Source of the DNA: an uncultured Alphaproteobacteria bacterium
Lineage (GTDB): Bacteria > Pseudomonadota > Alphaproteobacteria > Caulobacterales > Caulobacteraceae
Direction of reading: 5' to 3'
DNA: 7,856 nt
NCBI GenBank assembly: GCA_903933475.1
Contig: CAIZKE010000151.1
Location: forward strand, 1-7,856
Part shown: positions 5,707 through 7,856 of the stretch, piece after piece
Layout of the letters: each line of letters opens with the position of its first letter
How positions within the stretch are numbered: position 1 is the stretch's first letter
Made by a program: the position numbers and the translations under genes
The notes under the pieces: generated by a model
The model's input: the letters and a program-made list of their open reading frames with translations, nothing else
The model's database searches: none
Told to the model about the DNA's origin: nothing

Positions 5707-6915
5707 TCACCTCTTGGGCGTCAGCTTCACCAGCTTCCCGTCGGAGCCGCGCAGGCCATCGGTGAGAAGATAGATTGAGCCGTCAGGCCCCTCCTCCGGC
5801 TCGCGAATGCGCGAACCCAGCGCGAACTGGTCGCCCTTCGTAGCCTCGGGTCCGTTGACATCGACCCTGACCAGACTCCGACTGGACAGACCGCCGATGA
5901 AGAGATCGCCGCGCCACTGCGGCCAGAGCTTGCCGGAATAGACCATCATCCCCCCGGGCGATATGGCGGGATTCCACCAGACCTTCGGCGCCTCAAAGCC
6001 GTCGCCAGGGCGATGATCCGGGATCGCCGCCCCATTGGTCGGCGGGCGCGGGTAGTTGTCGCCATTGGAGACGATTGGCCATCCGTAGTTGCGGCCGGGC
6101 AGGATCAGATTGACCTCGTCCCCGCCCAGAGGGCCCATCTCCTGCTCCCACAGGTTGCCGTTTGCGTCGAATGCCAGGCCGAGGAGGTTGCGGTGGCCAT
6201 AGGTCCAGATGGCGGGATCACCGCCGCGCGCCGCCAGGGGATTGCCAGCTGCCGGCGTGCCGTCGTCGTTGAGGCGCAGAACCTTGCCTGAGAGGATTTT
6301 GATATCCTGCGGCTCCGTGCGCTGGAAACCGTCCCACTGCTGGCGATCACCGACGGTGAAAAACAGCTTGCCCTCGGGCGAGAATGCGATGCGGCCGGAA
6401 TAGTGGCCCGTCTTGGCGTCATACTTGGGGCCGCGGAAAAGCGTCTGCACGTTGCGTAGCGACGGGGCGTCTCCGTCGTTGAACACGCCGCGCGCGAGGA
6501 CCACGCTGGTGTCCTTCCCGGCGGCTTCCGAATAGCTGAGGTAAACCATCCGGTTCTTGGCGAACCGGGGGTGAAGCACGACATCCATCAGCCCGCCCTG
6601 TCCCTGGGACATCACGGCGGGGGCGCCGGTCACGGTCTTCCGCTGTTTGCCGTCTGCTGAGAGCATTAACAGCTGGCCAGCCTTCTCGGTGATCAACATG
6701 CGGCCGTCGGGCAGGAAGGTCATGGCCCAGGGCTGGTCGAGGTCGGCGATTTCCTCGATCCGGAACGGCGCGTTGGGTGGGGCTGAGGGCTCTGTCATGG
6801 CCGCGACGGCGGCGACGGCCCCGCCGGTCAGCACCAATGCGCCGGCGAGCGCAATCGCCCACGGACGAGGAGAACGGTCCGGCTTGTTCGTAACAGTCGA
6901 GGTCGGCTTGATCAT
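5707..6915 (-). CDS. PQQ-dependent sugar dehydrogenase (soluble GDH/aldose dehydrogenase type), exported
   Basis: This 402-residue beta-propeller quinoprotein would oxidise aldose sugars in the periplasm with PQQ and Ca2+. After a basic stretch (KPDRSPRP, 11-18), a hydrophobic segment at about 19-40 acts as a signal peptide or anchor. Family motifs follow in order: QPWAMTFLPDGRMLITEKAG (61-80), QGQGGLMDVVLHP (104-116), GHYSGRIAFSPEGKLFFTVGD (170-190), YGHRNLLGLAFD (239-250) and GGDEVNLILPGRNYGWP (264-280). His171 aligns with the catalytic His144 of Acinetobacter soluble GDH; Arg242 and Asn243 align with its PQQ-contacting Arg228 and Asn229. The start is supported by AGGTGA six bases upstream. 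It stands alone, with no pqq biosynthesis genes or partner cytochrome in the window, and lies between two direct repeats. A link to the aromatic operon is not evident. Some homologues are annotated simply as sorbosone or aldose dehydrogenases. Confidence 0.9.
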   Translation of the reverse strand: MIKPTSTVTNKPDRSPRPWAIALAGALVLTGGAVAAVAAMTEPSAPPNAPFRIEEIADLDQPWAMTFLPDGRMLITEKAGQLLMLSADGKQRKTVTGAPAVMSQGQGGLMDVVLHPRFAKNRMVYLSYSEAAGKDTSVVLARGVFNDGDAPSLRNVQTLFRGPKYDAKTGHYSGRIAFSPEGKLFFTVGDRQQWDGFQRTEPQDIKILSGKVLRLNDDGTPAAGNPLAARGGDPAIWTYGHRNLLGLAFDANGNLWEQEMGPLGGDEVNLILPGRNYGWPIVSNGDNYPRPPTNGAAIPDHRPGDGFEAPKVWWNPAISPGGMMVYSGKLWPQWRGDLFIGGLSSRSLVRVDVNGPEATKGDQFALGSRIREPEEGPDGSIYLLTDGLRGSDGKLVKLTPKR

Positions 6916-6921
6916 GGGCGG

Positions 6922-6927
6922 TCACCT
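6922..6927 (-). promoter_or_regulatory. Ribosome binding site of the dehydrogenase gene
   Basis: On the minus strand AGGTGA stands six bases before the ATG at 6915 and fixes that start, which keeps the whole N-terminal export segment. Confidence 0.55.
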
Positions 6928-7075
6928 GTCGAGGGGTTAAGATCGTGGCCCGCCGCGGATACTGCCGTGCGCATCTCGCTAATCGACGACCCTGTCTTCG
7001 CTTCGATGTTTCTGAGCGGGTTCGCTCTGGCCTGTTCCGGATCGCTCACGACGGCTCCAATTTTGCTCTCCACCC

Positions 7076-7113
7076 CGGACATTGAATTAGCTGCACGCGG
7101 CTGACAATGTCCG
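7076..7113. repeat. Strong inverted repeat / hairpin in the intergenic region
   Basis: CGGACATTG (7076-7084) and CAATGTCCG (7105-7113) are perfect 9-base arms. Inside them AGCTG (7089-7093) pairs with CGGCT (7098-7102), with one G-T pair, around a CACG loop. A further GCGGAC at 7152-7157 can also pair with GTCCGC 7109-7114, giving an alternative fold. It lies between the DUF6665-like gene and the dehydrogenase gene. There is no T-run on either strand. Similar TGTCCGC/GCGGACA inverted repeats are, from memory, common intergenic elements in alphaproteobacteria; that link is unverified. Confidence 0.6.
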
Positions 7114-7177
7114 CAATGCGTCGAATTTCACCGTTGGCTCAGTGCCCGCAAGCGGACCCTCACCAAGCCGGCCCCAA

Positions 7178-7276
7178 CGGGTCTCCAAAGTCAGGTTCTC
7201 CCCACTAGCGAGCACCCAGGCGGACCAGTACGGCCCTTGGGATTCCCAGGTCGGCGATCACCGGTTTCTGGTCGCG
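7178..7276. repeat. Direct repeat copy B (3' end of the intact DUF6665-like gene)
   Basis: This is the partner of 5451-5550, in the same orientation. It spans 27 bases after the stop codon and roughly the last 23 codons of the intact gene. This copy keeps the reading frame, so it is likely the parental one. Confidence 0.85.
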
Positions 7277-7525
7277 CATGCCGCAGGCTTCCCGCTGGAT
7301 AAACAGGGCCCAGACCGCCTCGGCCGCCGCCTTCAGGAGCGCCTCCCGACCCTCCGAGGCCAGGCTGGCCTCATCGTTCAGCCGGGCCAGGGCAGCCTCC
7401 GCACGGGCCCCCGCGCGGCCGAGGGCGGCCGCGGCTTCGGAGACCAGCTCGGCCTCGAGGACGCTGAAGCCGGTCTCGCGGGCGAGGCGCGTCGAGGTCC
7501 CGAGATCCGGAAGGCGCAGGCTCAT
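7205..7525 (-). CDS. Small DUF6665-like conserved protein
   Basis: This is a 106-residue, Ala/Arg/Glu-rich, mostly helical cytoplasmic protein with no signal peptide or membrane segment. Residues 22-75 look like a long helix or helical hairpin (LEAELVSEAAAALGRAGARAE region). The C-terminus AVWALFIQREACGMRDQKPVIADLGIPRAVLVRLGAR carries the conserved part, with WALFIQRE (72-79) and IADLGIPR (90-97). I recognise this C-terminal pattern as that of DUF6665-type proteins of Caulobacterales, whose function is unknown; the assignment is from memory. The start at 7525 has GGAG eight bases upstream. It is divergent from the secreted pentapeptide-repeat gene. Its 3' end exists a second time as a broken copy at 5478-5603. 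Confidence 0.75.
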   Translation of the reverse strand: MSLRLPDLGTSTRLARETGFSVLEAELVSEAAAALGRAGARAEAALARLNDEASLASEGREALLKAAAEAVWALFIQREACGMRDQKPVIADLGIPRAVLVRLGAR

Positions 7526-7609
7526 CAGGTCGGCTCCGCATCGGCAATCCTGGCAGAGTTACAGCATTTTAAGTGGCGCGCCACCGGGGTGGCGGTCATA
7601 GGCATCCCC

Positions 7610-7856
7610 ATGTTCTCGGATGTGCTTGGTGTCGTTTTCAGAAGGCTTTGCCCGGTCCTCGCCGGCGGCCTCCTCGTGGCGCCCATGGCGGCCCAGGCCC
7701 TGACCGTGGTTCCCGAGCGGGACATCCCCCGGATGGTCAGCTTCGGCGGTGCCTGCGTCAGATGCGACCTTTCGGGCCGGCAGCTTTCGGGGGCCCGATT
7801 CCTGGGGGCGGATTTCTCGGGGTCAGTCCTGATCGGCGCCGATCTCAGGGACGCCA
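7610..7856 (+). CDS. Secreted pentapeptide-repeat protein (3' partial)
   Basis: The frame is open to the right edge, giving 82 visible residues. The N-terminus MFSDVLGVVFRRLCPVLAGG continues with LLVAPMAAQA, a signal peptide with likely cleavage after Ala28 or Ala30. From about residue 49 it runs CVRCDLSG, then pentads RQLSG, ARFLG, ADFSG, SVLIG and ADLRD, each with a central Leu or Phe, the hallmark of the right-handed quadrilateral beta-helix. CVRC just before the repeats is a possible metal or disulfide pair. The role is unknown; exported members of this family have no common function. The start is uncertain: ATG 7610 has only a weak AGG upstream, the frame is open further left, and GTG 7589 is an alternative. 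Confidence 0.75.
   Translation, partial: MFSDVLGVVFRRLCPVLAGGLLVAPMAAQALTVVPERDIPRMVSFGGACVRCDLSGRQLSGARFLGADFSGSVLIGADLRDA

Noticed and set aside
5439..5765. 108-codon plus-strand frame after the operon
   Set aside because: It crosses the degenerate minus-strand DUF6665-like remnant and the end of the dehydrogenase gene, and shows no domain or ribosome binding site.
6946..7086. Short GTG-started plus-strand frame (about 46 codons)
   Set aside because: It has no convincing ribosome binding site, is Arg-rich and ends inside the hairpin; the region looks like ordinary upstream DNA.

Overview
The window is high-GC bacterial DNA. Codon usage, the gene families present and a DUF6665-type small protein next to a secreted pentapeptide-repeat protein suggest an alphaproteobacterium, possibly Caulobacteraceae (Caulobacter/Phenylobacterium-like). 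That placement is inference; there is no rRNA or tRNA in the window to confirm it.

Layout. Positions 3-101 hold the last 32 codons of a zinc-ribbon protein cut by the left edge. A convergent, hairpin-rich gap (102-279) separates it from a TetR-family repressor gene on the minus strand (280-936). The repressor is divergent from a four-gene plus-strand operon (1058-5402): a type I extradiol ring-cleavage dioxygenase, a PheA/TfdB/MhpA-type FAD aromatic hydroxylase, an atypical short-chain dehydrogenase-like protein and a fumarylacetoacetate hydrolase (FAH)-family enzyme. The first three genes overlap by 4 and 1 bases; the fourth follows after 24 bases with its own ribosome binding site. The shared 121-base promoter region holds two palindromes and a good minus-strand promoter.

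The operon reads as a compact aromatic meta-cleavage module. The flavoprotein would hydroxylate a phenol to a catechol, the dioxygenase would open the ring, and the FAH enzyme would cleave or hydrate the ring-fission product. The SDR-like protein has an unknown, possibly non-redox, role. The TetR protein would sense a substrate or intermediate. The actual substrate cannot be read from the sequence.

Right of the operon the minus strand carries a PQQ-dependent aldose-sugar/glucose dehydrogenase-like exported protein (5707-6915) and an intact 106-residue DUF6665-like gene (7205-7525). A roughly 100-base direct repeat of the 3' end of the DUF6665-like gene, including 27 bases beyond its stop, lies at 5451-5550. 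There it continues as a frameshifted remnant of the same gene. The two copies bracket the dehydrogenase gene, indicating a past duplication or insertion. A secreted pentapeptide-repeat protein (7610 onward, plus strand) runs off the right edge.

No CRISPR array, transposase, integrase, tRNA or rRNA was seen. The most unusual items are the flanking repeat and pseudogene, the SDR lacking the Tyr/Lys catalytic pair, and a strong two-part hairpin at 7076-7113.
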